Source: Motacilla alba alba (taxonomy: Eukaryota; Chordata; Aves; Passeriformes; Motacillidae). From it: DNA of 64,000 nt. Location: contig NC_052027.1 of NCBI RefSeq assembly GCF_015832195.1, positions 6,630,149 to 6,694,148 on the forward strand, written 5' to 3'. Within the stretch, counting starts at the first letter, position 1. Each line of letters starts with the position of its first letter. Below the pieces are notes generated by a model. It saw nothing but the letters and a program-made list of their open reading frames with translations. It searched no databases and was not told the DNA's origin. Made by a program: the position numbers and the translations under genes. Below, one piece after another: positions 11,801 through 26,402 of the stretch.

Positions 11801-14800
11801 GGTAAAAATACAACTGAGGTAGGTGAGAGGTTCTGCTGGTGAGAATATGAAGGAAGGAAAGACTCTGAGTTCCTGGAGCTTCGGGCATCACCCTCCCTGT
11901 GAGAGGATTGGGAAACAATGCATATTTTGGTCATTTGGTTGCTAATATTCAGAGCAGAATTACATCCTAATTTCAAGTGTTTTGCTAGCAGATGAAGCTT
12001 TTCTACTGCAGCCTAGGAAACAGAATGGTTGTGCTTGACAGTCACGTTCACAGGGGATACCTGGGGCTGCTGAAACACTCCATGCTGTATGTGGTGAATA
12101 GGAGCTCCCATTGCCATGTGAAACACTGTGACTTGCCCCCAAGGGTGCAGGGGAATAACACTGTCTGGGCAACAACATGGAATTACTCCTACTCAGGTTA
12201 CTGCTCTTCTCTGTCTCACGGCCTTCCTGTACAGCAAGGTCACATGGGGAGCCATCAGGAGGCTGCTGACACTGACTCAGAGCAAGCCTGGCCACTTCTC
12301 CTCCTCAGCTTTGCCAAGATAACCATCTCTGCTGGGAAGAGCCAAGGTGGGGATCTCTTTCTTTACTTGATCAAAGCAAATCAATTACCTCCTTTTAGAG
12401 CTTTATATATTAGCATCACATCTCTTTTCACTTAACTGCTTCAGCCATTCATTATCCATTCAAATGGAACCTGGCAGAGCTTCCCATATTCAAGTTTTTT
12501 TGGATCACTAATTATATCTGTTATTGGTCCAGAAAACATCAGATTTCAGCTGACCTCTCCCTCGCATGGAGCTTTTCCTTTCAAACCAAATTTTTTTTTG
12601 TTTAAATATTTAAACATTTATTTATTTAAGTAGCAAACCCATGCATCCTCTACTCTTGTCAAATTTCACTAGACTGCATTTCTCTGGCTTTGCTTGTTGT
12701 CTTATGGCTCAGCAGATAATGTATTAATGACCTGTACAAAGCCCCAGCAGGATATATCCCAGGGAGAAAATGGACAATGTCTGGGTTTCTCAGTGGTCCT
12801 TCTTTTGGAAATGTTACTCAGAAAGGTGTTACAACTCTGATGAAACAAATTCAGCTGCTCCTTTGCAGATACTACATGCACAATGAAAGATTTTCCATCT
12901 TCATTTGCCTCGATTCAAAAGTTGCTGGTGTTTCCTACAGGAACACTAAGCTCTGTGTTTATTAGTCCAATAAATGGCCGTCACTTAATTCTCCAACCAA
13001 TCCTCCCAGCAATTTCCATCAGCAGGGTTCCCATGCTGTGCATCAGTGACGGTTCGTGAACTTGCTTCAGTAACTTCCCGTGAGTTAACACAGCTGAACC
13101 AGACAAGTCAAACTACAATGACTTCGTTTTGTTGGGGGATTTGGAAGCCTGGCATCCTAAAGAGATTTCCACCATCACACTGTAAGTCTCTACACCTGAA
13201 TATGTTGTTAAGTTCTATCCAAATTTGACAGACAGCTAGGTATGTCAGCAATAGCAAGATAAGCCACTGAGGAGAGATAAGATCCATGCTGCTCAATCAG
13301 GAACAAAAATTGACCTGTAATCTCAAGTAAATCTCAAAATCCCTCAGACTACTCATAGGAAAAGTATTCCTGCTATAGGAGATGTTCTGACTTGGAGTTT
13401 GTGAGTTACTACCCAGAGACTGGCCCAGCCCTGAACCAGGGAGCCAAAGGCAACAAGGCTTTGCAGCTTCTGTTGCTCACAGATTGGCTTCTTGTGAAAC
13501 TCCTTCCTAATTTCGCTGTCAGAGATGCGTGTCAACCTTTGGACTTTTGTTTTAAATACACAAAGGTGGGTTTTTCCCATTAAATATTGTGCAAGTGTGC
13601 TGAGAGGTGCATTTCCAGTACTTACTTTAGTAATAATTCTTGAGCATGGATGGGAAACTGAACCTGAGGGCAGGGAGCACAGAAAGCTTTATTGCATTAG
13701 AGAGCATGGCAACCTGAGAACATCTCTGTGTGGGATCACAGCTTGTAGAAAATCAAAATATAAATGTCCAGATGTATATAATGTGGTGCAATGACTCCAC
13801 AATCCCAGAACTCTGCCTGGCACATTTACATTTGGACCACAGTGGTCCTGTGATGAATGCTGATGGAGCAGTGAGTTCCTGACAGGTCTCAGGTCTGTTC
13901 TGTGGTGGGGGCTGGTTTCCAGCTCTGTGTGTTTAGTAGATCCTCATGACCAACTGCACACTCTGTCACTGCTGAGGAAAGGTGTTGGAACTGAGCCCTG
14001 CTTTCATGTGTGAAGCTTTTCTCTCCTCCAAATCTGCAGCAGCATTTCCTGCTCAGTGGAATAGGAGAGCAGTGATGCTGTCCAGGCTCTGGGTAGCATT
14101 GCCCATGTGAGGAGAGTGGTTCTGATGATAAATATTTGATAGGTCATTCATGTCTGATAAAGGCGAGCAGCAATACATTAAACTTTTCATATTCCTTCAT
14201 CTATCTCCTTTTTCCAATGACTTGTTTGCTGGAGTGCCTCACTCTCCTGATCCTTCCTGGTGAGGTAGGAAATCACTTGTTTTGACATTCTCTAAATAAC
14301 AGAATTTCTAAATAACACAGAAGACTTCATCTGTTGAAGCAAATTAGGTGAGAAAGAGGCACACAGAGCAGTTCTCAAAATTCCCCCAAGATGTCTAGAT
14401 CCCCTGAGCACTGGGCATTAAAGAAATTCCTATAAGTTTTCTATTTACATCTTTGCTAGCCTAAATCCCTCTGAATGTCTGGTACTAACTCATATACCCG
14501 TGGTTACAGAAGGAATTTGATGTATACAGGAAACAAATCCTTTCCCAATAATAAAACCAGTGTTTAGCTGCTGTCTTTTCCATCTCACATGCTGCATTCT
14601 GGAGAGCTTACCAGCTTGAACTGGACACCAGTTATAGTGTTTTTATTTATTACCAGTTTATTTGTGGAGGGAAACTCAAACTGCTTTGCATCAGGAGCAA
14701 TTTATATATAGAAGTGTATATGTATAAATATACGTAGTGTGCGTATGCATATTTGTGTGTACAAAATACATTTACAGGACTAAGAAAATAAGAAATGAGC

Positions 14801-17800
14801 GGTTCTGAGAGTCCAAATTCTCATCCAAGGGAGAACTACACCTGTTGCCACTGGCTTTTGAAAACTTTTGTGAAAAGTGTGAGAGCTACATTGCACTACA
14901 TTCCTCACAAAACTTAAGGATGGTGAATGAACACTAGTAAATTCCGAGTAGCTTTTTTATTTTTTAACTTAATTTTCCCAGTAAACTCCCTCCTACCAGA
15001 AGTTCAGCTGTGACTGCTTACTTAAATTTATTTTGCTTAAAACAGGAACTGAGATTTAAAACCATTATTAATAAACAGTTTATTTTTTACTGTGAGGCAT
15101 CCAACGTAAGTCATAAATTATTGTCCACTTAATTAAAGACACCTTTCTAGCTGTTGCTCTAATCAGCTCAATCTAGAGCAAATAAATTCAGTGCTTTGCC
15201 AGTTTTGTCAGGGACTTTGGTGCAGGCACAGAAAGTGTCAGGGTTCCTTTGCTCACCACTCCAGGTGTTACTGGGCCCTGTTGGAGCTGATTTTCAGAGG
15301 CCCTGAGACATCCTTGAACTTCTGGGAACTCTGACTCTTCATCAGCAGATTGTCTAAGATGTGGACTTACATGCCTGGCCAACAGAGTGAGCTCACCTCT
15401 TGTCTTTATCTTTTTCTTATTTTCTTTGAATCCAAGAATGGGCCTGTGAGAAATTATAGTAATTTGGCCACAGCTATCCTGGAAGAGCAACTCTGCCATT
15501 GATGGAGCCAGCAACTTGCTCAATGACCCTTCAAGCTAACCCACACACAAGCTCATTTTCTATGAAATGGATAGGGACATTTCAGGCAGCTGGTTGGAGA
15601 GAGGAGCAGGTCTGTGACTACTACCCGTAGCAAAAAAAAATTCTCATTTTCAGTCTTTTCTACAGCTGACTCTCTGTAAACCTCCTGAGTCCATGGAAAA
15701 CAATTCTACTGAGAGCTATGAAAATACAAGTAGAAAGATATCACCTTGACCCCAGAAGTCACCCATGAAGTTTGTTACAGAGGCTTCAGGAGAAATGAGA
15801 AACAGAAGATACATACAGGTAGCTGGAAATGTCTGGGTTGGTAAAATTCACCACTCTTTTAGAGTAACCTGCAAAAGAAGGGACAGTGGGTTAACCTTTG
15901 TTTATAGAGATGTGTCAAAGGTGTGTATTCCTCTTCCCTGCATCTCATCCTTAATTGACTTCTGTTCCCAGTCCTGGTATGCTCCAGTGGCCTCTGATGT
16001 GATTCACAGAGGGGTCAGAGAGAGCCTAGGATGTCTGCAGATAGGAGAAACCAAAACATGGCAATAATTACAGGTAGGTGGGTATTATTCTGAAATCACA
16101 CAGAATTTCACCAGCTAACTCTCTCTGTCCTCTACTGTCAGGCCCCAGAAAGTTGCCTTGAACCTCAGTGTTTGTGTAGGAGGGCAGACAGAAAAGAGAT
16201 TAAATGCTCCTTTTGCAATATCTTTTCAAGCATCAAAGCCATCTCTGCTGACCAAGTAACTGCACTTCAGTGACTATGTCATCTGCCCAGTGACATTACC
16301 ACTGGTTTGCAGTTAGATAGCACTTCTCAGAAAGGGAAATTTAATCTATTGGATTACTTTTTCTGAGTAACTGGGGCAAAACATACAAACAGGGAAATTT
16401 TGCAAGGCCAGAGTTTGTTTTTATTTATGACATCCTTTAAAACAAAGGTTAACCTTCTGTTCAGAGAATTTCTTGTAGGGCTAAGGTTCAAAACTGAAAG
16501 TAGCAGCCCAGCAGAAGATGTGACTGGGAATTGTGTAGCAAGTTGGAGACAATGATAAATCTGAATTCTTAAGAGTATATATGAGGGCTGGGGTGCTGCT
16601 ATTTTGGGTTAGTTTCTCACTTTATGAATTTTTAATATTACTTTCTATTGAAGTTGAATGGTTTGTAGTTTATTAAAAAATAAACATTTTTAGGTTGGAG
16701 AGAGATGGAAGAGAATGATGAATGTAGCCTGGGAGGCTGTACCAAACTCCTCCCTTCTCAGAGGTAGATGTCCTCTGAGCCACTTGAGCTGGTTTGGGAT
16801 TTTTTCCCTTAGCAGCTCTGTCCAGGGTCTGTTCCCATGAAGCAGGACCATTAACTGAAGCCTGAGCATGTTGGAGCAGGGGCATTCTCTGCAGAATGTC
16901 CCCTTCATACACTGCAGCAAAACTGGAGCTGGTGCCACTTGAGTGCTTTGGGTCCTGTGTTTGTGGATTTAACTTCATTTTCTGCTCCAGGCCTCCTGGT
17001 ATGTAAGAGAGCAAATTCAAGCTTGTAGTTGTGTTCAGTAAGGCAGCAAACTTGCAGGGGGAATACTGCCCTCCTGCAGTTCATGGTGTTCTTCTAAACT
17101 ATTTATAAATAGGTCTGCTGCAGCCAGTGTTTGCATTTGGAGAGCCTCACTGTTCTCATTTTCAAGGCTTCTCTCAGATCTGAAAGTAAAGGTCAGGTTG
17201 ACTCCCCTTATTTGAAACAGAGAGGAAGAAAGTTAACCCTGTAAGCAGGTGGCTCTGATGCAGTAATTCTCAGGAAAATGAGTACATCTTCCCCTCCCTT
17301 TGGCTCCATTTGAATTTCTCTGCCCTCTTCATTAGCTGATGATAGTTCGAACTTCCTGCATCCTTTTAAAGAGATCCCCCTGCAAATCATCATCTGGGAC
17401 TCATGAAATGCAGAGATCTGGTAAGCAGCACAAATCACACGCTTCTGGCCCACACTTGCCAGAAGCCCTGGATAAGTTTTCAGCTGAGTTTATGCTTCAC
17501 CTCCCTCCACTCTACAGAACAATAACATACAGGCCCATTTTCCCCAAAAAAGCTTGCACCAAAACCAAAATCCACTTCATGGAGGATTATTTTTTGCTGA
17601 TTGAGAGGTGTTTGGAGATGACAGGCATCTGATCTCATCTTAAGCCTTAAATTGCTGTAAATCCTGTATTGGTTTACTTTTTACTTCAACCAAATAAGAT
17701 ATTATCCTGCCTCAGAGTTAACACTTTCCAAGCTTGCCTCAGCTGAGTGTTGCACACCAAAGGCATTATTATCTGCCACCACTGGACAAGGCACTGCACA

Positions 17801-18539
17801 GAGCCACCAATTCACGTGTGACATAGCTAGAACACTAAACAGGATTGCACGGCTCAGAAGGTAGGAACTACATGCATGTAACAACCATTTTGCTTCTCTG
17901 TGGGGCCCTTGAAGGGCAGGTAAAATACTGGGACAGCCTGAGATGTGCTGTGTAGTGTGTATGGGCAAAGGATATGATGTCTCATCATCTTCCAGATGTT
18001 GCAATCCAAAGGCTGCAGTAAGAAAGTTGTCAGTGGTGGATATTTACTTCAGTGAGGACTCAGTGGAGGTCACAGCCTATGTCTGAATGATGGAAACAAG
18101 AAGGAGGGTGTGAAAAAATTTACTTCTGAAATGCAAAACACTTTTTTTTTTATTTCTTTTATGTTAATATGCAAGAGCACCTTACCCTCCTTTATCCCAG
18201 GAGCTGTCTTAGCAGTCTCCTTCAGAATAGATTATCTTTGACTCAAGCGGTACATTTATTTTGGGACAGATTGCTAATAAATAGAGTTTTCTAGGTGTTC
18301 TGACTGCAGGGAATGTAATTGGTAGGCAGGTACATTATGAACCTAACTAAAGAAGGCTTACAAGACTAAATATTGTTTTATTGCCTATTTAAGACTTTGA
18401 AATGAAATGTTTGTATAAAAGAAGGTGCATTATCCCAAGACAGTGGTTTTATTTGTGCTATTACTTAACAGAATGTTACAAACACCCGAGAGGCCTCTGT
18501 AAACTTTCTGACTGAGCTGTGAATTGAGGCCAAGGTGAG

Positions 18540-19526
18540 TGTCGTGGTTTGGCACCGGCCAAACACCAGGCGCTCACGCGAGTTGTTCACTTACCTTCTT
18601 CTGCTACAGTTGGGCAGAGGAGAGGGGAAAAAAAAATTAATCAAGGGTTCACGAGTTGAGTTAAGAACTGGGAGAAAAAGCACTCTCAAGGCAAAACAAG
18701 TTTAAATTTAAAGGTATAAAGTAAATTTATTATTAACAGAGTCAGAGGAGGATAATGAGAAGTAAAGTAAGTCCTTAAAACACCTTTCTTCCACCCAGCC
18801 TCTCCCTCCTTCCCAGCAACAGCCCAGGAAGACAGGGCATGGGAGTTTTGGTCAGTTTGTCACTGGATATCTTTTTCTGTTCATTCAGGGAGAGGAGTTT
18901 TTTTTCTGCTATGTCGTGAGTCCCTCCCACAGGCAGTCTTCCCAAAACTGCTCTGGCTTGGGTCACTCATCCCTGGCGTGCAGTCCTCGAAGGATAGGCT
19001 GCTCTAGTTTGGAAGCAAGGACCCTCTCTCTCCATCTCTGGCAGCAGGGGCCCTCTCTATTCGGGTCTCACACTGGATCACAGCTTTCTCTGGCTTCCAC
19101 CCACTCTGGTGTGAGCAATTTGCCCACGGGCTGTGAGTGGACCTCTGCAATGGACTTCATGCATTCCAAGGGACAGTTTGTTTTACCATGGTCCTCACCA
19201 CGGCTTGCAGGGGCAGCCAGGCAGGCAGAGCTCACCGTGGGTCACATGGAGATGGCAGCGGCCTTGGCAACGCATTGCCATGTACCACACCAGGGATGGC
19301 CCCGGCACTTTGCCACTCCTGGAAAAAACAATGTTTTGATTTTCCTCTTAAATGTCATCACAGAGGCATTACCAACCTCTCTAACTGGGCCAGCAGCATG
19401 TCCATCTTCAGGGCCATCAGAGATGGGCTCTGTTGGACATGGTGAAAGCTTCCAGCAGCTTCTCACAGAAGCTACCCCTGTGGCCCTCTCCCGCTACCAA
19501 AAACCAGGCTGTGCCAAATCAACACA
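18540..19526 (-). mobile_element. solo LTR of an avian endogenous retrovirus (about 990 bases)
   Basis: On the minus strand the element opens TGTGTTGATTTGGCACAGCC and closes with CCACGACA, giving the TG...CA ends of an LTR. The + strand shows the familiar start TGTCGTGGTTTGGCACC, a TTGGGCAGAGGAGAGGGG block, and a 3' part with GCTTCCAGCAGCTTCTCACAG. I recognise this arrangement from passerine genomes, where it belongs to an abundant ERV family, probably class III (ERV-L-like). An AATAAA polyadenylation signal is readable on the minus strand near 18725. No internal retroviral genes flank it, so it is a solo LTR left after recombination. The expected 5-base target duplications are not identical (GTGAG left, ATGAA right), which suggests age. 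Family assignment is from memory. Confidence 0.75.
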
Positions 19527-22500
19527 ATGAATTTCTCCCACTAAGTCCCAATCACTGGGTAAACATGTTCCTCTTAAGGAGGTAACCTGGTCAAAATGCC
19601 TAGAAGTTATTCTGATCAATAACAGAGCTCCTCTTTATACATTTTTATGGATGTGCGAGGTTTTTACTCCCTAGTAACACGTACAGGTATAATTTCTTTT
19701 AGCACAGAAGCAGTAAATAATTAATTCATTACCACCATTCTCTTTGGGCATGTTCAGCTGCTGCTTGTTGTGAACATCCCAAGGACTCTGAGGGGTGGTT
19801 TCTGTGCAGGCAGTGGTGTTACCCTGGCAAGCAAGTGTTCACCCACTGTTTAGAAATCTAATTTTCTCTGCTGGTATGTGAAAAATTGCATGGCATTCTT
19901 GTCACAAAATTCCTTTTCCAGTTTTCCTGTGTTTTGTGCTTTCACAATTCTCTTTGGCACAGCAATTATTACTGTACCAGCTGCAATGCTTGCAAAAGGT
20001 AATCATAATGAAACCTTGCTAGGTGTCTTGTGAAATGCCAGCACTGGTGAGTATGGGCCCCTCCAGAGCTTTTATTATAGATTTTGCTAATTCATTTGGG
20101 TATGCATGTGAAGGCTTTGATGTCATTTACCTCACATGACAGATCTAAGTGAGTTGCCATAATTATTTACCTATGAACCATAATTTTTTATCCAGAAAAG
20201 TGCAGTTTGTGGCTGGTGTTTTGGGACGAACTTCTGCTCAGTGTGTTCTTTGAACGGCTTGGCACCTCAGGTGAATGACAGAGGTTTTAGTTTTGTACAT
20301 CACTGAAAAAAAGCAACCTTATAAAACACTGTTAATGAGAACTAGCTCTGCATTTTAACAACTGTTTTTATTATTACCAAATTATTTGTTTTACTATATT
20401 GTCATTTAAAATTTAATTTTTTGTAGCTCTGTTTTCAAGTATAGAGACTGGTTATGTATATTTATATTTATATTTGTAGGTTTACATTTTTTTTATTCCT
20501 GGAGACCTTAAAAATTGAATTTACTTCTGTATTTTTCCATTTATATTGATAAAATATCATACACTAAGTAATTCCCATACCCATTACATATGATTTGCCC
20601 ACTCGTACTTATTTTGTCAACCTTACTTCCTCAGGCTATTTTCAACTTTAAGCCACTGCTAATCCATGACCATAGTGCTTTTGTCTCCAGGTCTGAATTA
20701 TATAAGTATTATGGAACAAGGATTGAAATTAAGTACTCTTGACTTTATTGTACAATGACAGTCAGCTGATTAGCTTTTCTATTTCCACTAACTTAAATAA
20801 TAGAGCAAATTGAATTACTTTAATTTTTTAAAAATTATTAATTATTTATATATTTTTTTCAATGGGGGAAGGCAATTTATGAAATATTTCTAAAGGGAAA
20901 GTGGAAATGAAAGAAAATAGTGATGGTCTGTGTTTCTGGGTGTCCAGAATTGCTGCCAAGTGCACAGAAAGACAACTGAAGCAAGAATGTACCCTGCATT
21001 CTGCAGTGCCCACTGCAATGGCAGTGGAATAAAATCTGCTGAGACCAAAAAGAAAAAACAAAAAGCACTTTGGTCACAGAGCTGAAATGGAAAAGCAGCA
21101 ACTGTTAAACGGAACTTTTGTAGTGTGTCTCCTCAAACTCTGTCTCCTTCCATGAGACTCAAAAAGCAGAACACCTGTAGAACGTCAGGTTTCCTTTCAG
21201 GTGCAGGAGAGCAGCATTGCATGGCATGGCCATGTCTCCAACAGGCTGGGCAGTTTGCTGCTGCTCCTGTTCCAGCCAAGCTGGTTGATTGTCATTTGAA
21301 ATGCTATCTCTGAGCTGCTTTTGTTCAATTGCTTACTTTTCTGAAAGGTTATAATCAAAAGGCCATACTTCAGGAATAATTTGGCTCCCTTGAATGATAC
21401 TGGTTTCCAAGTGGCATGTAAATAAGGGGTCACATTTTCCAAAGAGAGCGCTGCCCCACCATCAGTGCTGTGAGAAATCTGCTTCACAGCTCCATGGCTG
21501 AATTTAGGGGGAAGCATTGCTGACAGGCTGAGTCAGTGGCCCAAATTCTTCTCCCTTTATCCATATAACCACATGAAAATTGTTTCTCCTATCCACAGAA
21601 TGTGCATGAATAATTTGCTTGGCATGGGACTGGAGCTAACTAGCACAATAAATGCTTTTGTAAGCTCCATATGTCCCTTGCCTTGGAGCTTTTCAGATGA
21701 TCCAAAACCCTGGTACTGTGACTAAAATGAGAAAAGCCTGGGCAATGACTTCAGAAGCAATTGGGAGTGACCTAAAGCTCATAAAGGATTCTTGGCTCCA
21801 ATGATATTGACAAAGGTCCATCAGACTTACAAGTTACATCCAGACCTTATTGAGATCCTGGAATGACCCCTGCAGTCTGCAGAGATGGGTTTTTAAACCC
21901 TGCAAGGGGGTCCGAATTTCCAAACTTCAGAAACAGCAGACTCTTTAACTCTCCTTTTGGAAATAAGTTCAAGAAACGAGTGCACACAAGTTGCCTATCC
22001 CTCTCCTTCTCTTTGCACTCGATATTTTTGGTGTAGTAGAGTTCAGTAACGGAAGTGTAAACCTTCTGTTTACATCTATAAACAAGATAAGGTACAAATT
22101 GCTGCAATACAAACTTCCTTGCTCTGGCCCTCCGCTGACCTCAGCTATAAATGACAAGGACCCCTCTTTCTCACAGTTGCAGGAGTCTCCAGTCTCTAGG
22201 GCAAAGTTTAAACCAGCGAATGTGCTTACAAAATCTTCTGTGTGAGGTTTTCTGACTGCTGTGCTAGTCACACGCTGCTCAGGGCCAGGGGCTCATGCCT
22301 GTGACACGAGGGACAGATGCAGCTGGACCTACATTTGGAGGGTGTCGCAGACACCTCCAGCTGCAGGGTGCATTTGCACCCATTTCCTGGAGTCAAGGAG
22401 CAAACTACATGCACTTTTGCTGAAGGGCTTGGATAGAGAAGGCCACGCTTGTACCACATTTTAGACCTACAGGAAACATCCGTGTCACTGGATCTCATGC

Positions 22501-25056
22501 TTCAAGCCTTCTCCTGGAAGCTGAGTCAAATAAATTGGTTGCAAAATATCAAAGATCATGCCAAGTAAACACAAGAATAATTAGATTTAAAAGCTACTCA
22601 TGCATTGTCTTATTTTTATTTCAATGGGTGCAGAAAGAAGAGCTGCCAGTAACACAAAAGCTGTTCTAGGCACAGGAACCAAATTCCTTGGTGACCAGGA
22701 CAGATGACACATGGCCTAAGGGAACAACACGAGAGGAGGAATGGGGCATGAGAAAAATCTTATGGAGTGGGGCAGAAAAGGAAACTTCTGAACCTGACAG
22801 CTGTAACTGTCTCCACACTCAGAGATGTCACAGCCACTGGCAGTCACACACACACATCATTGAGACTATGGTGGGTATTCCTAATCAGAATTGTTAATTT
22901 GGGATTTCCACAGCCATGTCTGTCTGGATGGTGAAAGTGGAAACTAAACCATCACGTGTGGTACCAACATCAGACCGTAGAACAGAGCAAGGTTGGGCTT
23001 TTGAACACCAGCACTGCATTTGCACAAGGGCAAGAGTTACATTGATGTTTGTGTGTCCCCAGGCAGGACTTGTGTCCCTCTCCTCCTGGAGCAGCTCAGC
23101 AGAGGAGCACAAGGACATCACCTCTGGCATGGGTCACCCAACTGCAGATCCCTGGAAGATGGACTGGTGCTCAGGCAAGGCCCTGTAAGCTTTCCTTGTT
23201 CCTGCCCTGTCACCACTGAACGCTCACCATTGGTGTGCCCTGGAGAGAGAGTGAAATGGCTCGAAGAGGGTCAGGTCAGTAATTCTTGTGTGTTTAAGCA
23301 ATGCAGAAACTCCTCTTTTCCTTGTGCTGTGCAGTGGATTGCAGGAGAGTGACTTAGGGGTATCTGCAAGAGAGAAGGGCCATGGGGATGGTTCTTGGTC
23401 ACTGCTGTTAATGATGCTGCAGAGGGGTGGTGACACTGGATCCCTCACAATGCTTTCAGCAGAAGCATGTCAGCTTCTGAAAAGTGCCAGCTCCTGGCCC
23501 AGAGGCCTCTTTTCTATATGTAATGGTATCAAAAAAAAAAAAATCATGCAATTAGATACTGCTGCCCTAAAGCACATGGTTTTATATATGTATAACTAGG
23601 GCTACAAAGTTCCATTTTCACTGTTCAGAGGAGTTAACAGATGCACAGAATCAAACAGGATAACATGTTTGTTTCAATGTGTCCAGTTCTACGTGTGTTT
23701 GGGGGAAGTTGCTCTTTTGGCTCTCCATGTGTTTCACAAGCTATGGCAGGTCTAGGAGTCTCAGCCATGGGTGAGCATCTCCCTCTCCTGCTGTTGAAGG
23801 AACACAAACATCCAATTTGTTGGTAGATGAAACGGCTCAGATTTGGACAATTCTCTGTTTTGACCATGGGCTTTGTGCTACAAAAAACCCATGTGCTGGA
23901 ACCTCGTATGAAAACAAGAGAGAGAAAGAATGCTGCTGGTGTGTATGAGATTTCTCCTCCCTTCAACAAATGCTATTCTTAGCAGGCTGGCTGGTGTGGA
24001 GTAACGCATTAACTGAGTGTGATAAGGCAGGGGAATGCTGATACTGCCCCCATTTTCAGCCCTGTGTTTGCTCTGCCATTAGACAATGGGGTCTTGGTCC
24101 CCTAGGAGGCCCTGACATGCCAAAACAACGTCAGTTAAGTCAACAAATATCCTTGTGTTACAGTCATTTCCAAATCGTGCTGTGTCCATTTAAAAATTCT
24201 GACTGGAAAGCTAAGGGATATTTAAGAATTAAGATGATAAAATACGGGGAGACAACATGGAAACAGCTGGCTTACAAACATGAGCCTGATTCCCATCACC
24301 AGCATCTGTTAATGTTATTTATGTTGTAATGCATATAAGAAAAAGGAAAGGTCTGAAAAACATGACATGTATACATCAGCATCCATGAGCAGGGTAGGAA
24401 ATTACCCCCTTAGCAGAGCTGCCACACCTCCAGACATACAAGGTGTGCTGCCCACATGCACATCTCCTTGGGTCTGCCATGCACCTGCAGGGGTGATGAG
24501 GGGCTCCAGCAGGGCCATAGTTCTCAGGAAGGTCCAAATCCTTCAGATAATTTTGGGTAACGCTTCTGGCTGAGGAAAGAAATGTCATGCCCTTGCACTG
24601 GGTATGGGGGAGCTCAAGTCCTGGTGTCATTGAATTCAGATATTGTGGGTAATAGTGCTATAATCCTTACTGCCAAATGATCACACCTGGATTTAGAAGC
24701 AGGTTGCATGTATGAAAACAACACTGAGATTACTGACAGGCTGCTTATTCCTACTGGCATCCTTATGGCTCCTGTCCCAGCTTATCCCTCCTTGCATGCA
24801 GAAGACAAAGGCTCAGTTGAAAAGTCTTGGGAATTTTGAGGGCTGTTCTTGTGTGCTTAGAGTTGACAAAATCAGCTGCTTAATTCATTGGCTGAAAACA
24901 GATGAAAGTAACACCTACTTGTGCTATGAATAATTCATCAGTGAAAGAAAGTGCTGCAGGATACTATTTGGGATGAAAACTGCACAACAGTAGTCTCACA
25001 AGTCAATTTGCTACCTATAAAGGAAGGGATTTCTCTCAGCTGTCCTCTCTTCAGGG

Positions 25057-25094
25057 AAAAAAAAAAAAAACAAAAAACAAAAAACAAAAAAAAA
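25057..25094. repeat. A-rich simple repeat (A14 then CAAAAAA units)
   Basis: Fourteen A residues are followed by three C-interrupted A runs. It could be a degraded poly(A) tail, but no retroposed sequence is recognisable on its left. Confidence 0.85.
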
Positions 25095-25704
25095 CCACAA
25101 GTCCTCTTAACATTGTCTGCATTTGGAAACAGCCTACATTTTAAGTAATTAAAACTGATGTTCCTGACAAACATTCGCCTCCAAAGAAATGGTCTATTGT
25201 AAATGTAAACTCTCAAGATCCTTCCAGGCATACCAGCAGACTGTCTCCTAAAAATTCTTCCCAAGCCATCTGGTGCCTTATCTTTGTAGCCAAGCCATAC
25301 AATAACTTTAAAAGAGGATTGTTGCTCGCAGGGTTTAGTCTCAGGACAACAGATTCTCTTGGAAGTATCCCAGTTCACCCTGAACCCGTTAGACAGGCAG
25401 CTCTGGTTATGTGAATTCTCCGCTATTTTTAATCAAGAACCAAAATGTGCAGCTGTGGTTCTGTGGGGAGATCCTCTCTTCCTGTGGTTTGCAAAGGGAA
25501 TGAAGGAGTTACAGGGAGAAGCTGGAGATTTCCAAACAGGGATTTACACTCCATTAATTCTCTCTCCAGCATCCCAGCCAGAGTGGCATGACATGAATGT
25601 GGTTAAGAAGGCTGCAGCCAATTCACATCATTCTTGCAGCTCTCCTCGCACCTGTGAGGGGAAAGGATGGATTCCAGGTTTGCTCCTAGACAACCTTTGC
25701 CATC

Positions 25705-25722
25705 AAAAAAAAAAAAAAAAAA
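25705..25722. repeat. A18 homopolymer
   Basis: Eighteen consecutive A residues. No adjacent retrocopy is recognised. Confidence 0.9.
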
Positions 25723-26390
25723 GGTATTTACTGAGTGAGAAGGCATGAAGGTATAGAGCAGAGACGGCTGTTGGAAACAGCTGGGAAGAAATTTTGTTTC
25801 AGCTTTGCAGATCACCCAAAGCTTGCTCTCCCTGCATCCTGCTACTTTTGTGCCTGCTTTTTAACATCTCACCTAAACAACATCTTCTAAGAAACTGAAT
25901 TCTTAGTGTTAAGTCCCCTGTTTTGGTTGCAAAAGCAGAGCCTGACAGTGAAGTTAAGCAGCGAAGCCAAGGCTGCAGGTACCTGACAGCAAAGCAGCAG
26001 CTCAGGCACAAACCAGAGTGAGGGATCCTGTGTTAGGTGTGCCCAGCTGCTCAGGCAGTGACAGCCATCGGGAGAGACAGCGCAGGGTGTGCGGCTGAAG
26101 ATAGAAATTGTTCACCACTCCTTCATCCAGGGCAAACGCAGCATAGATGGGGAGAGACCAAATCCCTTTTTTTTATTTTTTGTCCTGTATTTATATGCTG
26201 ATTCTTCAACACCTTCTAGTCTGTTTCTTATCAATGCTGCTTTCAGAGGAAAGGAGGAAACTGGGTGCAAGGGTATAGGAGCACCTATAAGAAGAGAGCT
26301 GTTTCCTCAACATATCCTGCAAGTTGGAGACTGCTCACTTAAATCTGAAGCATCACATTTAGGCAGCATCTCTTAATCATTTAGCATGGC

Positions 26391-26402
26391 GGGGGGGGGG
26401 GG
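26391..26402. repeat. G12 homopolymer
   Basis: Twelve consecutive G residues after CATGGC. The exact length is a likely sequencing uncertainty and the tract is capable of G-quadruplex formation. Confidence 0.85.

Larger units (their letters stand above)
3671..18539. other. upstream non-coding DNA, about 15 kb
   Basis: No exon is supported. The longest open frame (minus strand, 8950-9570) begins with GTG, has no recognisable domain and is discussed as a finding. Short CAG runs near 4370 and 5060 are simple sequence. Individually listed sites are an RFX-like motif (5817-5830), a perfect 13-base-arm inverted repeat (6975-7007) and a homeodomain-like palindrome (8877-8890). AT-rich patches near 10640-10750, 12590-12640 and 14700-14770 show only simple composition. 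Confidence 0.55.

Noticed and set aside
18916..19530. 204-codon open frame on the + strand
   Set aside because: It is contained in the solo LTR and runs against the LTR's own direction. LTRs of this type do not encode such a protein.
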